From CAIZQW01 sp037133395 (lineage in GTDB: Bacteria; Verrucomicrobiota; Kiritimatiellia; RFP12; UBA1067), in contig JBAXOG010000026.1 in NCBI GenBank assembly GCA_037133395.1, forward strand, positions 1-39,163: a DNA stretch of 39,163 nucleotides, written 5' to 3'. Numbering within the stretch: position 1 is the first letter of the stretch; each line of letters opens with the position of its first letter. The position numbers and the translations under genes are program-made. The notes below the pieces were generated by a model. That model saw only the letters and a list, made by a program, of their open reading frames with translations, did no database searches and had not been told where the DNA came from. Shown here piece after piece: positions 16,855-25,296 of the stretch.

Positions 16855-17877
16855 CTATGCGCGGAGCGGGACGCTGACCGGTGTGACTCGGAGGTCTCGT
16901 GCGACACAAAGTCCCTCCGCCAGGCAGAAGCGGATCTTACGCGCGCCTGTTTTGCGCTTCGCGCCGAAATGGGCGCGGTTCTTTTCGAAGATCGTCTCTA
17001 CGAACGCTTTACTGCCGAACGCGAGGCCGTCCCTAAAGTAGCGGACACGGCAGCGCAGGAGGTCGGGCAGCGCCATCTTTCCGCCTTGGTCGAGCACCTT
17101 CTGTGCCGCCTCCGGCGAAAACCCGGCGCGCAAAAGCCTGCCGCCTTCATCGCGGCGTTCCTCGCCGCGAGTGAAGAGGTAGGTGCGGTAGGCCGCCGCA
17201 GCGTCAGGCCAAGACGCATCTTGAGTTAGCCGACTGGATGACTGGACGGCGAAGATGCCTCGCCTCGCAACGGCTGAGCCGCCGCACGCCTCGCCATAAC
17301 CGCTCCAGCGATACTCTGCAGGATCCTTCACGATCCCGGCGCGTACGGGATTGAGGTCGATGTAGGCCGCGACAGTGGAAAGCGCGCGGCTTTCACCTTC
17401 AATCAGAATACTGGTATAGCGTCCCTCCCAAAGAGTTCCTGTGCGCTTGTGGCGCTGGTTGTAGGATATGGAGTAGCGCTGTTTGAGGAGTTTCATGAAG
17501 GGGCTGATGTCGCCCATTCGCAGGCGGAGTTGCGCCTGCTCGCGTTCGACAAGCACGTCGAGACCGCCCCTGCGCCAGGCCTCCCAGCGCTCCTTATACA
17601 GGTTCTCCTCTGCCGAACCATAGAGTGCCCTGACCCGCCTGAGCAACTCGGCATCGTCAAGCACGGGCTGCACCGGCACGTCGAGCAGGATGTGAAAGTG
17701 ATTTGAGAGAATCGCGTAGGTGAGAACGCTCACGCCCGAGAAGGTCTCCGCCTTTCGCAGGATGTGCCGGAATATCTCCCGTTCCCCTTCATCCATTTTA
17801 AAACTCCTGTCCACGATCCGGCTCGTGACATGATAGCATCCGATCCCGTTTTCCGCCTTGATTCGTGCCTTTCGCAT
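16855..17877 (-). CDS. REP-associated tyrosine transposase (Y1 family)
   Basis: 340 residues read from ATG 17877. These enzymes are single-strand HUH nucleases related to IS200/IS605 TnpA and act on REP hairpins. The HUH signature is NHFHIL (His60, His62). The region KQRYSISYNQRHKRTGTLWE (about 132-151) carries the tyrosine candidates Tyr135 and Tyr139 and the RTGTLWEGRY block typical of the RAYT group. AAYIDLNPVRAGIV (about 170-183) is another family hallmark. There are no internal stops or missing motifs, so it is probably active. It lies between the GGGACAGACAAT repeats and its inverted partner, which supports its pairing with them. The long C-terminal part (about 200-340) also appears in larger RAYTs of PVC bacteria as I recall; its role is unknown. 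Confidence 0.88.
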   Translation of the reverse strand: MRKARIKAENGIGCYHVTSRIVDRSFKMDEGEREIFRHILRKAETFSGVSVLTYAILSNHFHILLDVPVQPVLDDAELLRRVRALYGSAEENLYKERWEAWRRGGLDVLVEREQAQLRLRMGDISPFMKLLKQRYSISYNQRHKRTGTLWEGRYTSILIEGESRALSTVAAYIDLNPVRAGIVKDPAEYRWSGYGEACGGSAVARRGIFAVQSSSRLTQDASWPDAAAAYRTYLFTRGEERRDEGGRLLRAGFSPEAAQKVLDQGGKMALPDLLRCRVRYFRDGLAFGSKAFVETIFEKNRAHFGAKRKTGARKIRFCLAEGLCVARDLRVTPVSVPLRA

Positions 17878-18012
17878 AAGCAGCTCCTTCCCTTTTTTCT
17901 GACCAATTGTCTGTCCCTTTATTGAGCGAACGACAATAGATTATCAGTTTTAATTGGGAAGGATGTCGCTTGGCAGGCGACATTTTCGATGCAGATAACC
18001 TGTCCCCTTGTC
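17878..18012. other. REP-like hairpins behind the transposase start
   Basis: This region contains the inverted partner of the left-end repeat (17906-17917), a stem-loop at 17963-17983 and CCTGTCCCC at 17999-18007. It probably includes the transposase promoter and the element's right end; I could not assign -35/-10 boxes with confidence. Confidence 0.5.
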
Positions 18013-18117
18013 GATCCTGAATGGAAGCGGTGGAACGATCAGATGGCATCACCGCGGCAGGGGACGAAAGCCGCCAAGGGAAAGTCCAAGGAAGAATGGC
18101 ACGTCCATTGGCCTTGA
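18013..18117 (+). pseudogene. C-terminal stub of a lost sulfatase gene
   Basis: The frame reads DPEWKRWNDQMASPRQG, then a Lys-rich tail ending in HVHWP and a stop at 18115-18117. It matches the end of the sulfatase domain at 13450-13500 (AEWEMWNAQMAPPQ) at E, W, W, N, Q, M, A and P, where S1 sulfatases typically end. There is no start codon, and the frame enters directly from a REP-like CCTGTCCCC motif. It seems to be what remains of a + strand sulfatase after a deletion or insertion at the element, presumably once part of the same operon as the broken glycosidase. Confidence 0.5.
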
Positions 18118-18168
18118 TTGAGATTCCACACATCGATGCGCTGGCGAAGGGTGGCTGCCAAGCGCGCG

Positions 18169-19338
18169 TTAGCGGCTTTTCATCGTTTTCCGGTATTTTC
18201 CGGGGTTATGTCCTGTGACACGTTTGAACATGACATTCATGTATTCCGGATGTTTGAAACCGCAGAGATCGGCAATATCCGTAAGCTTGTGATCTGTTTC
18301 GAGCAGGAGCTGTTTGACGCGCGCAATCTGCACGTTCCGGATTTCAGCCTGAGGGGACCGTCTTAAATATTTCCGGAAGCGCCTTTCCAAGATGCTGCGC
18401 GAGAGGGCTGAGAAACGGGCCACCTCTTCGACGGTACAGCCGTGAAGCGCCTGCTCTCGAATGTGGCGCAAGGCAAGCGCCATTGACGGATCATCTATCG
18501 CAAGGATTTCGGTTGACTGACGCGGCTCCACCCCGAGGGGCTCAAGCCGTGTGAGGGCCGGTCCGGACTTCCCGCCGCTCATCAGGCGGTCCAGCAGCGC
18601 GGCGGCTTCGTAACCGATACGTTCCGGATTGGGAATCACGCTGGACAGCGGGGGTGAACACAATTCACAGAACGTGGTTTCATTGTCCACGCCGATCACA
18701 GCCAGTTCCTCCGGTACGGACAGTCCCAGCAGTGTGCAGGCATTCAGAACATGTTGGCCGCGCACGTCGTTGCAGGCCATGATTCCGACAGGACGGGCAA
18801 GCGAGCGGAGCCATCGGCAAATAGCCTTCTGATCCTCATCCCAGGAGGGCGTGTGATGGCCCCGCCACCGGGACTCAAATACGTTCACCTTGAACCCCTG
18901 CTGCTGGATTTCCCCGCAGAACCCTTCGCAACGTTCAGCCGCCCAGGGTTCGCGTATGAAGCCACAGAAGCCGAAGTGACTTAAACCGCGCTCGAGCAGA
19001 TGGGCCGCGCCCGTGCGTCCGATCGCCCGGTTGTCTGAAATAATCCGCGGAAAACCCAGGGAATCGTATTGATCGTTTAAGTCCACGACCGGCACCCGCA
19101 TGGAACGGAACATGCGCGCGAGTGTCCGATCCGTCGGCCGGCAGATAATGCCGTCCCATCGCTCGCGTCGCAACCAAGCTGGGGGCCGGGCGCCCAGTTC
19201 GCGCTGTTCCATGAAGATCGACCACGGGTGGTGCTCAAATAGATATCGCGAGATTCCGTGCAGGATCTGTCTCCCGTAGATTACCGATGTTTCCACCAGC
19301 AAGGCCACACGTTTAGGTTTCAAGCGAATCGAGTTCAT
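18169..19338 (-). CDS. XylR-type regulator (LacI-like sensor plus AraC HTH)
   Basis: ATG 19338 (389 residues, MNSIRLKPKRVALLVETS) is chosen because the sensor domain begins right there; an upstream in-frame start at 19422 would add 28 unrelated residues. The first 270 residues form a periplasmic-binding-protein-like sugar sensor of the LacI type (GRQILHGISRYL, AWLRRERWDGIICR, MACNDVRGQHVLNACTLLG, ELAVIGVDNE). The last 100 residues are an AraC/XylS double helix-turn-helix (TVEEVARFSALSRSILERRF, KLTDIADLCGFKHPEYMNVM). E. coli XylR has this architecture and activates pentose genes. It is divergent from the block beginning at 19514, which it may control, with a ligand likely related to the imported sugar. 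No evidence ties it to the GTAGTAA palindromes. Confidence 0.9.
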   Translation of the reverse strand: MNSIRLKPKRVALLVETSVIYGRQILHGISRYLFEHHPWSIFMEQRELGARPPAWLRRERWDGIICRPTDRTLARMFRSMRVPVVDLNDQYDSLGFPRIISDNRAIGRTGAAHLLERGLSHFGFCGFIREPWAAERCEGFCGEIQQQGFKVNVFESRWRGHHTPSWDEDQKAICRWLRSLARPVGIMACNDVRGQHVLNACTLLGLSVPEELAVIGVDNETTFCELCSPPLSSVIPNPERIGYEAAALLDRLMSGGKSGPALTRLEPLGVEPRQSTEILAIDDPSMALALRHIREQALHGCTVEEVARFSALSRSILERRFRKYLRRSPQAEIRNVQIARVKQLLLETDHKLTDIADLCGFKHPEYMNVMFKRVTGHNPGKYRKTMKSR

Positions 19339-19513
19339 GTTTCTTATGATAGGCGGAATGCGGGTGTCGGACAAGAAAAAACGGAGCGCAAAGGATCTCA
19401 ATTTGTTGACGCAAGAACGCATAGTCTTGTGCGGCGAAATGTGGCATCATTATCTCACAGTAATTCAGTTGGTTACTGGCTCTAGAGAATACGAAGAAAA
19501 GGAGACGTGATAC
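19339..19513. promoter_or_regulatory. Divergent control region
   Basis: This 175-bp gap separates the regulator from the rightward block. A possible -35, TTGACG, lies at 19406-19411 without a convincing -10. An inverted pair CAGTAA / TTACTG with a 9-nt spacer lies at about 19452-19472 and resembles half-sites of the GTAGTAA operators but with wider spacing. AAAGGAGACG supplies the ribosome binding site for ATG 19514. Confidence 0.4.
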
Positions 19514-21328
19514 ATGCGTGAACAAGAAATGAGAACCAGAAGTTGGATATCCAGTCAGCATCGGATGTTTGATGGCTTGAGGGTTTATTTGCGTCCATTG
19601 ATTGGCGTGATGAGTGTCTGCTTGTCTTGTACGAAAACGATGAGTGCGATCATCGCATACGAGGGTTTTGACTTGAAAGACCGAAGTAACGGGCAAGACA
19701 TCAATAGTTCGACCGGGGGCGTTTCGAGTGTCGGGTTTACAGGCGCATGGAGCGCGAACACGTTGGCCGGAGAGGCCACGTACCAGAGCAACGGGCTCGC
19801 CTGGACGTATCGCGACACGTCGGTCAGCAACGTGCCCGGTGCGCTACGCAGCACGAACACGGTTGGCGGTACGGTTACGCATATGGTATCTCGCCGCCTG
19901 CCCGCGTCCGGTGCGACTACGGTCTGGGGAAGCTATCTGTTCAAAGGAAGCCGACTTCAAGGCGGTGCCGCCCCGGTCGGGCTTACGATTGATCCTGAGA
20001 TCAGAAATGTGGGACAACTCACTGCGGAAGTCAAAGGGTATAATAGCCCGGCAACCTTCCGGATCGACAGGGGAAACAATCAAAGCGCGGAAAGCGGTTC
20101 GCAATTCCCCTTAGTCAACACCACATATCTGGCGCTGTTCAAGGCGCAGAACGTGAATCAGACGAACGCGACGGTGAGCGTGAAGATGTGGGTGATGACG
20201 CAGGCGCAATATGACAGCCTTATTTGGCCCGCCCCGACTGAGGATATTGAACAGGTTCTCGATAACGCCGCGTTAGGCACCGGCAGTATGCAACTGACGT
20301 CACGGATCAGGGGGTCTGTCACGCTGACGGGGGGTGCGGTGGTCTCATGGGCGTCGGGGGACTGGTTGACGCTGGTCAATCAATCTTCGGGCATCAATGA
20401 TGTGACGTTTGACGAGGTTCGTTTGACAACGACCCTGCATGAGGCTGCAGGCGTGAAATCGCGTGACCGGCTCGTTTCGCGCTTGACCGCATACGAGGGC
20501 TTTGATCTTGAAGACCGGATCAACGGGCAGGATATCAACGGCTCGGCCGGGGGTGTTTCGAGTGTTGGGTTCACGGCGGGCTGGAGCGCGAACACGTTGG
20601 CCGGAGAGGCAACGTACTTGAGCAACGGGCTCGCCTGGACGTATCGTGACACGTCGGTCAGCAACGCGCCCGGAGCGCTGCGTAGCACGAACACGGTGGG
20701 CGGTACGGTTACGCATCTGATTTCCCGTCGCCTGCCCGCGCCCGGTGCGACCACTGTCTGGGGAAGCTATCTGTTTAATGGAAGCAAACTTCAAGGCGCT
20801 GCCGCCCCGGTCGGGCTTACGATTGATCCTACGATTCTGAGTGTGGGGCAGCTCACTGCGGAAGTCAAAGGGTATAACATCGCGGCAACCTTCCGGATCG
20901 ACAGGGGAAACACTCAAAGCGCGGAAAGCGGTTCGCAGTTCCCCTTAGTCAACACCACATATCTGGCACTGTTCAAGGCGCAGAACGTGAATCAGACGAA
21001 CGCGACGGTGAGCGTGAAGATGTGGGTGATGACGCAGGCGCAATACGACAGCCTGATCATCAACGGAGACTCGGATCGTGTGGAAGCGCGGCTGGATAGT
21101 GCTGCGCTTGGTCGAAGCAGCGTGCAATTGACATCGCGGATCAGGGGGTCTGTCACGCTGACGGGAGGGGCTGTGGCCTCGTGGGCGGCGGGGGACTGGC
21201 TGACGCTGGGCAACCAATCTTCGGGCATCAACGATGTGACATTTGACGAGGTGCGGCTTGGCAAAACCCTGAACGATGTCGCGGGCACCTTATCATACTC
21301 AAAGGGGACCTTGATCAGCGTGTTCTGA
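19514..21328 (+). CDS. Secreted protein of two near-identical 278-residue units
   Basis: ATG 19514 (604 residues) follows AAAGGAGACG. The N-terminus has a hydrophobic stretch (about residues 28-50, LIGVMSVCLSCTKTMSAIIA) consistent with a long signal peptide. Two units follow, each from AYEGFDL to GINDVTFDEVRL with 834-bp periodicity, with features of beta-sandwich PEP-CTERM-like or LamG-like surface proteins (AYEGFD opening, GLAWTY). The units differ most in one patch (LIWPAPTEDIEQVLDNAALG against LIINGDSDRVEARLDSAALG). The protein ends KGTLISVF, like KGTMIRIF at the end of the protein at 555-2102. I do not recognise a catalytic site. It may bind glycan at the cell surface and supply the importer coded downstream, but that is inferred from position only. 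Confidence 0.7.
   Translation: MREQEMRTRSWISSQHRMFDGLRVYLRPLIGVMSVCLSCTKTMSAIIAYEGFDLKDRSNGQDINSSTGGVSSVGFTGAWSANTLAGEATYQSNGLAWTYRDTSVSNVPGALRSTNTVGGTVTHMVSRRLPASGATTVWGSYLFKGSRLQGGAAPVGLTIDPEIRNVGQLTAEVKGYNSPATFRIDRGNNQSAESGSQFPLVNTTYLALFKAQNVNQTNATVSVKMWVMTQAQYDSLIWPAPTEDIEQVLDNAALGTGSMQLTSRIRGSVTLTGGAVVSWASGDWLTLVNQSSGINDVTFDEVRLTTTLHEAAGVKSRDRLVSRLTAYEGFDLEDRINGQDINGSAGGVSSVGFTAGWSANTLAGEATYLSNGLAWTYRDTSVSNAPGALRSTNTVGGTVTHLISRRLPAPGATTVWGSYLFNGSKLQGAAAPVGLTIDPTILSVGQLTAEVKGYNIAATFRIDRGNTQSAESGSQFPLVNTTYLALFKAQNVNQTNATVSVKMWVMTQAQYDSLIINGDSDRVEARLDSAALGRSSVQLTSRIRGSVTLTGGAVASWAAGDWLTLGNQSSGINDVTFDEVRLGKTLNDVAGTLSYSKGTLISVF
19655..20451 (+). repeat. Internal gene duplication, unit 1
   Basis: Starts at GCATACGAGGG and is repeated with a fixed offset of 834 bp (278 codons) at 20489-21285. 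Long stretches are identical at the DNA level, for example around TCGGGCTTACGATTGATCCT. Confidence 0.9.
20489..21285 (+). repeat. Internal gene duplication, unit 2
   Basis: Second copy of the 834-bp unit. Silent as well as coding differences are present, so the duplication is not brand new; identity is uneven, which could reflect gene conversion. Confidence 0.9.
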
Positions 21329-21367
21329 AGCTGCGGGAAGGAACGTGAAATTGTTGGGACACTCCTG

Positions 21368-22120
21368 ATGCAAGGCACACTTTTCGATATACAGGAATTC
21401 GCGGTTCATGACGGGCCCGGAATCCGGGTGACGGTCTTTCTCAAGGGCTGTCCCTTGCGTTGCACCTGGTGTCATAATCCCGAAGGACTTGACGCCGACG
21501 TGCAGGTCTTGCGGGGAGCGGCAGGCTTCCGCCCCGCCGGTTTCCGCATCGACGCCGACGCGCTGGCCGCACGCCTGAACGCTCAGGCACTGGCGTTGCG
21601 CCTTTCCGAGGGCGGCGTGACGTTCTCCGGCGGCGAACCCCTGGCACAGGCGGATTTCGTGATGGCCGTTCTCGACCGGCTGGAGTCGCTGCATGTCGTG
21701 CTGGACACCTCCGGCTATGCGGACGCCGCGACGTTCGCCCGGGTCGCCGCCCGGGTGCAGCTCGTTCATTTCGACCTGAAACTGATGGACCCCGTTCAAC
21801 ATCGCCGGTGGACGGGCGTGGATAACGCCCGCATCCTGGAGAATTTTGACAGCCTTGAACGCCTCGGCGTACCTTACGTCGTCCGGGTGCCGATGATCCC
21901 AGCGGTCACGGATACGGAGGCCAACCTGGAGGCGATCGCGCGTCGCGTGGCGGGCAGGCCCGGCTTGCAAAGGGTGGAATTGCTGCCCTACAACCCCACT
22001 GCAGGCGGCAAATACGGGGCTTGCGGCCTGCCTTTCGTCCCCGGGTTCGACGAGCACCAAAGTCCGAAACCGAATGTCGGGCCCTTCGAGGCCTTGGGAA
22101 TACTAGTGAGGATCGTATGA
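21368..22120 (+). CDS. Glycyl radical enzyme activase (radical SAM, PflA-like)
   Basis: 250 residues. The N-terminal GTLFDIQEFAVHDGPGIRVT and CPLRCTWCHNPEG (Cys-x3-Cys-x2-Cys, the 4Fe-4S/SAM site) mark this as an activase that abstracts hydrogen from the glycine of a partner enzyme. GGVTFSGGEPLAQ and LDTSGYA are further family motifs. The short length and the lack of the extra eight-cysteine ferredoxin insert resemble PflA itself rather than the longer activases of many dehydratases. Its stop overlaps the start of the glycyl radical enzyme by ATGA, so the partner is clear. It is not a sulfatase-maturing enzyme, which would be longer and have extra C-terminal cysteines. The ribosome binding site is weak. 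Active in the cytoplasm under anoxic conditions. Confidence 0.92.
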   Translation: MQGTLFDIQEFAVHDGPGIRVTVFLKGCPLRCTWCHNPEGLDADVQVLRGAAGFRPAGFRIDADALAARLNAQALALRLSEGGVTFSGGEPLAQADFVMAVLDRLESLHVVLDTSGYADAATFARVAARVQLVHFDLKLMDPVQHRRWTGVDNARILENFDSLERLGVPYVVRVPMIPAVTDTEANLEAIARRVAGRPGLQRVELLPYNPTAGGKYGACGLPFVPGFDEHQSPKPNVGPFEALGILVRIV

Positions 22121-24264
22121 GCATGAACGCAACCCTGACAGGAACACGGACACTGAACGAAGCACCCTTCGAGCTTGAGGCGCGGCTACTCGCCTTGCGC
22201 GAGGCCGTGCGTTCCGGCGCCCACAAGCGTTACCGCACTGACGCCGCGGTGGACGTGATTTCGGAAGGCGAGCGCGAGCGGCTTACTTGGACACAGCGCG
22301 CGGCCCGGCTGATCACCCGGATGTGCGAGGCACAGAAGGTCGTGATCCTTCCGGAGGAACGGATCGTCTTCACCCGGACCGTCAAGGCCGTGCCCCCGCT
22401 CTACCCCGAAACCCGCTGGCGCGAACTGATTGCCGGCCGCAAACTGCATGAGCTTGGGCCCATCAGCAATATCTGCGCCGACTGGGGATTGCTGATGCGG
22501 GAGGGGTTGCTGGGACGTCGTTCGGCTGCGATGGCCGCTCGCCAGCATCAGGCTGGCAATCCGAGGGTGGTGGAATTTCTCACTGCAGCCATCGAAACCA
22601 TTGACGCTGTATTAACTCTGGCGGCCCGCTATGCCGCCGAGGCCAGGGCGACCGGACGTGACGATGTGGCCCATTGTCTAGAACGGGTTCCGGCGGAACC
22701 GCCTCGCACGTTCCATGAGGCCCTGCAGGCCTTGCGATTGTGCCATGCCGTCCTCTGGCTCGGGGGCCATTACCACTGCGGACTCGGTCGCTTCGATCAA
22801 TATCTGTGGCCCACCCTGCGTGACGATCTTGAAAACGACCGACTGACTTCGGACGCAGCGGAGCAATTGCTGGCGGAATTCTTCATCAGTCTCAACAAGG
22901 ACAGCGACCTCTATCCGGGCATCCAGCAGGGCGACAACGGGCAGTCCCTGATGCTCGGCGGCGTGACCCGCGAGGGCGCCGACGCGGTCAATCCCCTGAC
23001 GTGGATGGTGCTTCGCGTAGCGCGCGGGGTCGCGTTGATCGATCCGAAGATCAATCTCCGGGTGACGCCAGACACCGATATTAAACTGCTTGAGACGGCG
23101 GCCGAGCTGACGCGGATGGGTCTGGGCTTCCCTCAGTATTCCAACGATGAAGTCGTGATTCCCGGGCTTGTCGCCAACGGGTACGCCCTTGAGGATGCAC
23201 GGGATTACACCGTGGCCGCCTGCTGGGAATTCATCATCCCGGGCCGCGGTATGGAGGTGGTGAACATCGGGGCGGTCTCGCTTCCTGCGGCGGCAGACGC
23301 CGCCATCCGCGCAGGTCTGGCGGCGGACGATTCATTCGAGGGAATCGTCGCCAGGGCCGGTATGCACATGCGACAGCAGGTGTCGGTGTTGGCCGATGCC
23401 TATGCGACCCTGCTCCTGCCTCCGGCACCTTATTACAGTGTCTTCATGGACGGGTGTCTGGAGCGCGGGTGCGACCTTTCCGAAGGTCTCGTGTACAACA
23501 ATTTTGGGATTCACGGCGCCTGCGCCTCTGGCGCGGCAGATGCGCTGGCGGCGGTTCAAGCGTTCGTTTTCGAACGACGCGATCTTCCGCCCGCACGGCT
23601 ACTTGCGGCAATGGATGCCGACTTCAAGGGCGAGGAGGCGTTACGGCAGCGGTTGCAGGAGGACGGGCCGAAAGCGGGCAACAACGACGAGCGGGCGGAC
23701 GCGTTGCTGGTTCAGCTCTTCGACCTGTTCGCGGCGGCCTGCGCGGCGGCGGGCGACAACGGCCGGGGCGGACGCCTGCGCCCAGGCAGTGGCTCGGCCA
23801 TGTATTACGTCTGGCTCGGGCGCGGCCACGAAGGGATGCGCGAACCCGTGGTGGGAGCGACGGCGGACGGCAGGCATAAGGGTGATTTCTTCGGTTCGAG
23901 CTTGGCGCCGTCCCAGAATATACGGATACGTGGCCCGCTCAGTGTCCTTCAAAGTTTCGGAAAAATCGACTACCGCCGGATCTGCAACGGAGGCCCGGTG
24001 ACCATGGAATTGTCGGACTCGGTGTTCCGCAATTCGGAATCGATCCACAAGGTGGCTCTGCTGGTACGGCTGTTTGCCCAATTGGGTTGCCAGCAGTTGC
24101 AGATCAACACATTGAACCCCGACACGCTAAGAGAAGCCAAGATTCATCCTGAGCGCCACCGGAACCTCGTGGTGCGGGTTTGGGGCTGGAGCGGTTATTT
24201 CTGCGAGCTGGATGAAGTGTATCAGGACCACATCATCGGGCGACATCTCTACGGGGCGCGGTAA
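22117..24264 (+). CDS. Glycyl radical enzyme of unknown substrate (PFL-like)
   Basis: ATG 22117 (715 residues) overlaps the activase stop; an open frame extends upstream but only inside the activase gene. The C-terminal radical loop is RVWGWSGYF with Gly690, 25 residues from the end, in place of the common RVxGY. The thiyl cysteine is most likely Cys369 in AACWEFIIPG, with Glu371 two residues on, as in the GCVE motif of glycerol and choline-type lyases and dehydratases. Pyruvate formate-lyase itself uses adjacent cysteines, which are absent here. NFGIHGACASGAADALAAVQ also fits the family. At 715 residues it is shorter than the characterised dehydratases. Next to a sugar-type ABC importer and without microcompartment or aldehyde dehydrogenase genes, it may dehydrate or cleave a sugar- or polyol-derived compound. 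No known activity can be assigned. Confidence 0.9.
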   Translation: MSMNATLTGTRTLNEAPFELEARLLALREAVRSGAHKRYRTDAAVDVISEGERERLTWTQRAARLITRMCEAQKVVILPEERIVFTRTVKAVPPLYPETRWRELIAGRKLHELGPISNICADWGLLMREGLLGRRSAAMAARQHQAGNPRVVEFLTAAIETIDAVLTLAARYAAEARATGRDDVAHCLERVPAEPPRTFHEALQALRLCHAVLWLGGHYHCGLGRFDQYLWPTLRDDLENDRLTSDAAEQLLAEFFISLNKDSDLYPGIQQGDNGQSLMLGGVTREGADAVNPLTWMVLRVARGVALIDPKINLRVTPDTDIKLLETAAELTRMGLGFPQYSNDEVVIPGLVANGYALEDARDYTVAACWEFIIPGRGMEVVNIGAVSLPAAADAAIRAGLAADDSFEGIVARAGMHMRQQVSVLADAYATLLLPPAPYYSVFMDGCLERGCDLSEGLVYNNFGIHGACASGAADALAAVQAFVFERRDLPPARLLAAMDADFKGEEALRQRLQEDGPKAGNNDERADALLVQLFDLFAAACAAAGDNGRGGRLRPGSGSAMYYVWLGRGHEGMREPVVGATADGRHKGDFFGSSLAPSQNIRIRGPLSVLQSFGKIDYRRICNGGPVTMELSDSVFRNSESIHKVALLVRLFAQLGCQQLQINTLNPDTLREAKIHPERHRNLVVRVWGWSGYFCELDEVYQDHIIGRHLYGAR

Positions 24265-24303
24265 GGACGTGATCAAAGGATTAACACAAATAAGGAGGCA
24301 GCA

Positions 24304-25287
24304 ATGAAGTTGGTTGTCGGCAAAATGGCGGGGTTAGGTATGTGTGGTATCGCGGCGGTTTTTTTGGCCGGTTGCGGGCCGAAGCCGGAGTCCGGACCGA
24401 AGCTGGTCAGGCTGGCTTTCGTGGCAGGGGCGGCCACCGACTTCTGGACGTTCGCGAAACGCGGTTGCGAGAAGGCGGAACGGGAAATGCCCGGCACGAA
24501 GATCGAGTTCCGCTTCACCACCGGCGGCACAGCGGTGGATCAGCGGACGGTGCTGGACGATTTGATAACCCGTGGTGTGGACGGCCTAGCCGTGACGCCG
24601 CTGGATCCGGTGAATCAGAAACCGATGATTGATCGCGTCGCGTCCAGCGTGCCGGTCGTGATTACCGACAGCGACATTCCGGAAAGTCCCCGCATTTGCT
24701 ATGTTGGCACTGACAACGTGGAGGCTGGACGTGTTGCCGGGGGTTTGGTTAAGGAGGTTTTGCCGCAGGGAGGAAAGATCATGCTTTTTGTCGGCAAGGC
24801 CGATGCCCAGAACGCAAAAGAGAGGATTCAGGGATTACGTCAGGTACTGGAAGGCTCAAAGATCGAAATTGTTGATGTGCGGACCGATGATATTGACCGG
24901 ATTCGTGCAAAGGCAAATGTCAACGATACCCTCGTGAAGTATCCCGATATCAGCGGGCTGGTGGGGTTATGGAGCTACAACGGGCCGATGATTGTTGATG
25001 CGGTACGGGAGGCAGGCAAACTGGGAAAGCTAAAGATCATCGCATTTGATGAAGAAAGTGATACAATTAACGGGGTAAGGGAGGGTCATATTTATGCCAC
25101 GGTGGTTCAGCAGCCGTTTGAGTTTGGTTACCAGTCCATGAGAATTCTCGCGCAGGTTGCACGAGGTGATCGGAGTGGAATTCCGGCTGCTAAGAAAATC
25201 AATATTCCGGTTCAAGTGATCCGTCAGGCGGATGCCGTGGCGTTTCTGAAAAAGACACAGGCGCTCCGCGAAGGCGCCGACTTGTAA
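24304..25287 (+). CDS. Sugar ABC importer, substrate-binding lipoprotein
   Basis: 327 residues behind a good AAGGAGG (24291-24297). The lipobox LAGC ends a short signal, so the mature protein is anchored by lipid. It belongs to the ribose/galactose-binding group (Peripla_BP_4): VRLAFVAGAATDFWTFAKRG, TRGVDGLAVTPLDP, VVITDSDIP, YVGTDNVEAGRVAGG, GLVGLWSYNGP and KIIAFDEE are the expected segments. It lies 39 bp after the glycyl radical enzyme and 9 bp before the ATPase, so probably one operon. The ligand is likely a monosaccharide or related polyol; which one cannot be told. Confidence 0.92.
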   Translation: MKLVVGKMAGLGMCGIAAVFLAGCGPKPESGPKLVRLAFVAGAATDFWTFAKRGCEKAEREMPGTKIEFRFTTGGTAVDQRTVLDDLITRGVDGLAVTPLDPVNQKPMIDRVASSVPVVITDSDIPESPRICYVGTDNVEAGRVAGGLVKEVLPQGGKIMLFVGKADAQNAKERIQGLRQVLEGSKIEIVDVRTDDIDRIRAKANVNDTLVKYPDISGLVGLWSYNGPMIVDAVREAGKLGKLKIIAFDEESDTINGVREGHIYATVVQQPFEFGYQSMRILAQVARGDRSGIPAAKKINIPVQVIRQADAVAFLKKTQALREGADL

Positions 25288-25296
25288 TGATGTGTT

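Larger units (their letters stand above)
16455..17917 (-). mobile_element. RAYT/REP element inserted in a glycosidase gene
   Basis: The element consists of the 138-bp tandem units, about 120 bp of non-coding DNA, and a minus-strand Y1-type transposase gene. GGGACAGACAAT near the left end (16463-16474) has an exact inverted partner, ATTGTCTGTCCC, at 17906-17917. A further GGGGACAGG-type motif lies in reverse at 17999-18007. A 7-bp stem with 7-nt loop at 17963-17983 (ATGTCGC / GCGACAT) is also REP-like. The left flank is a truncated glycosidase and the right flank a truncated sulfatase, so the site has probably suffered deletion as well as insertion. Confidence 0.7.

Noticed and set aside
22021..22116. 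Longer N-terminus for the glycyl radical enzyme
   Set aside because: The extension lies fully within the activase gene and is Arg-rich; the ATGA overlap at 22117 is the usual coupled start.
21368..22120. Anaerobic sulfatase-maturing enzyme
   Set aside because: Tempting because of the nearby sulfatases, but 250 residues, the PflA-type motifs, no extra C-terminal cysteines and the overlap with a glycyl radical enzyme point to an activase.
22117..24264. B12-independent propanediol dehydratase for fucose/rhamnose fermentation
   Set aside because: Attractive given fucosidase and rhamnosidase genes, but the protein is shorter, the radical loop is unusual, and no microcompartment or propionaldehyde genes are present; the identity stays open.
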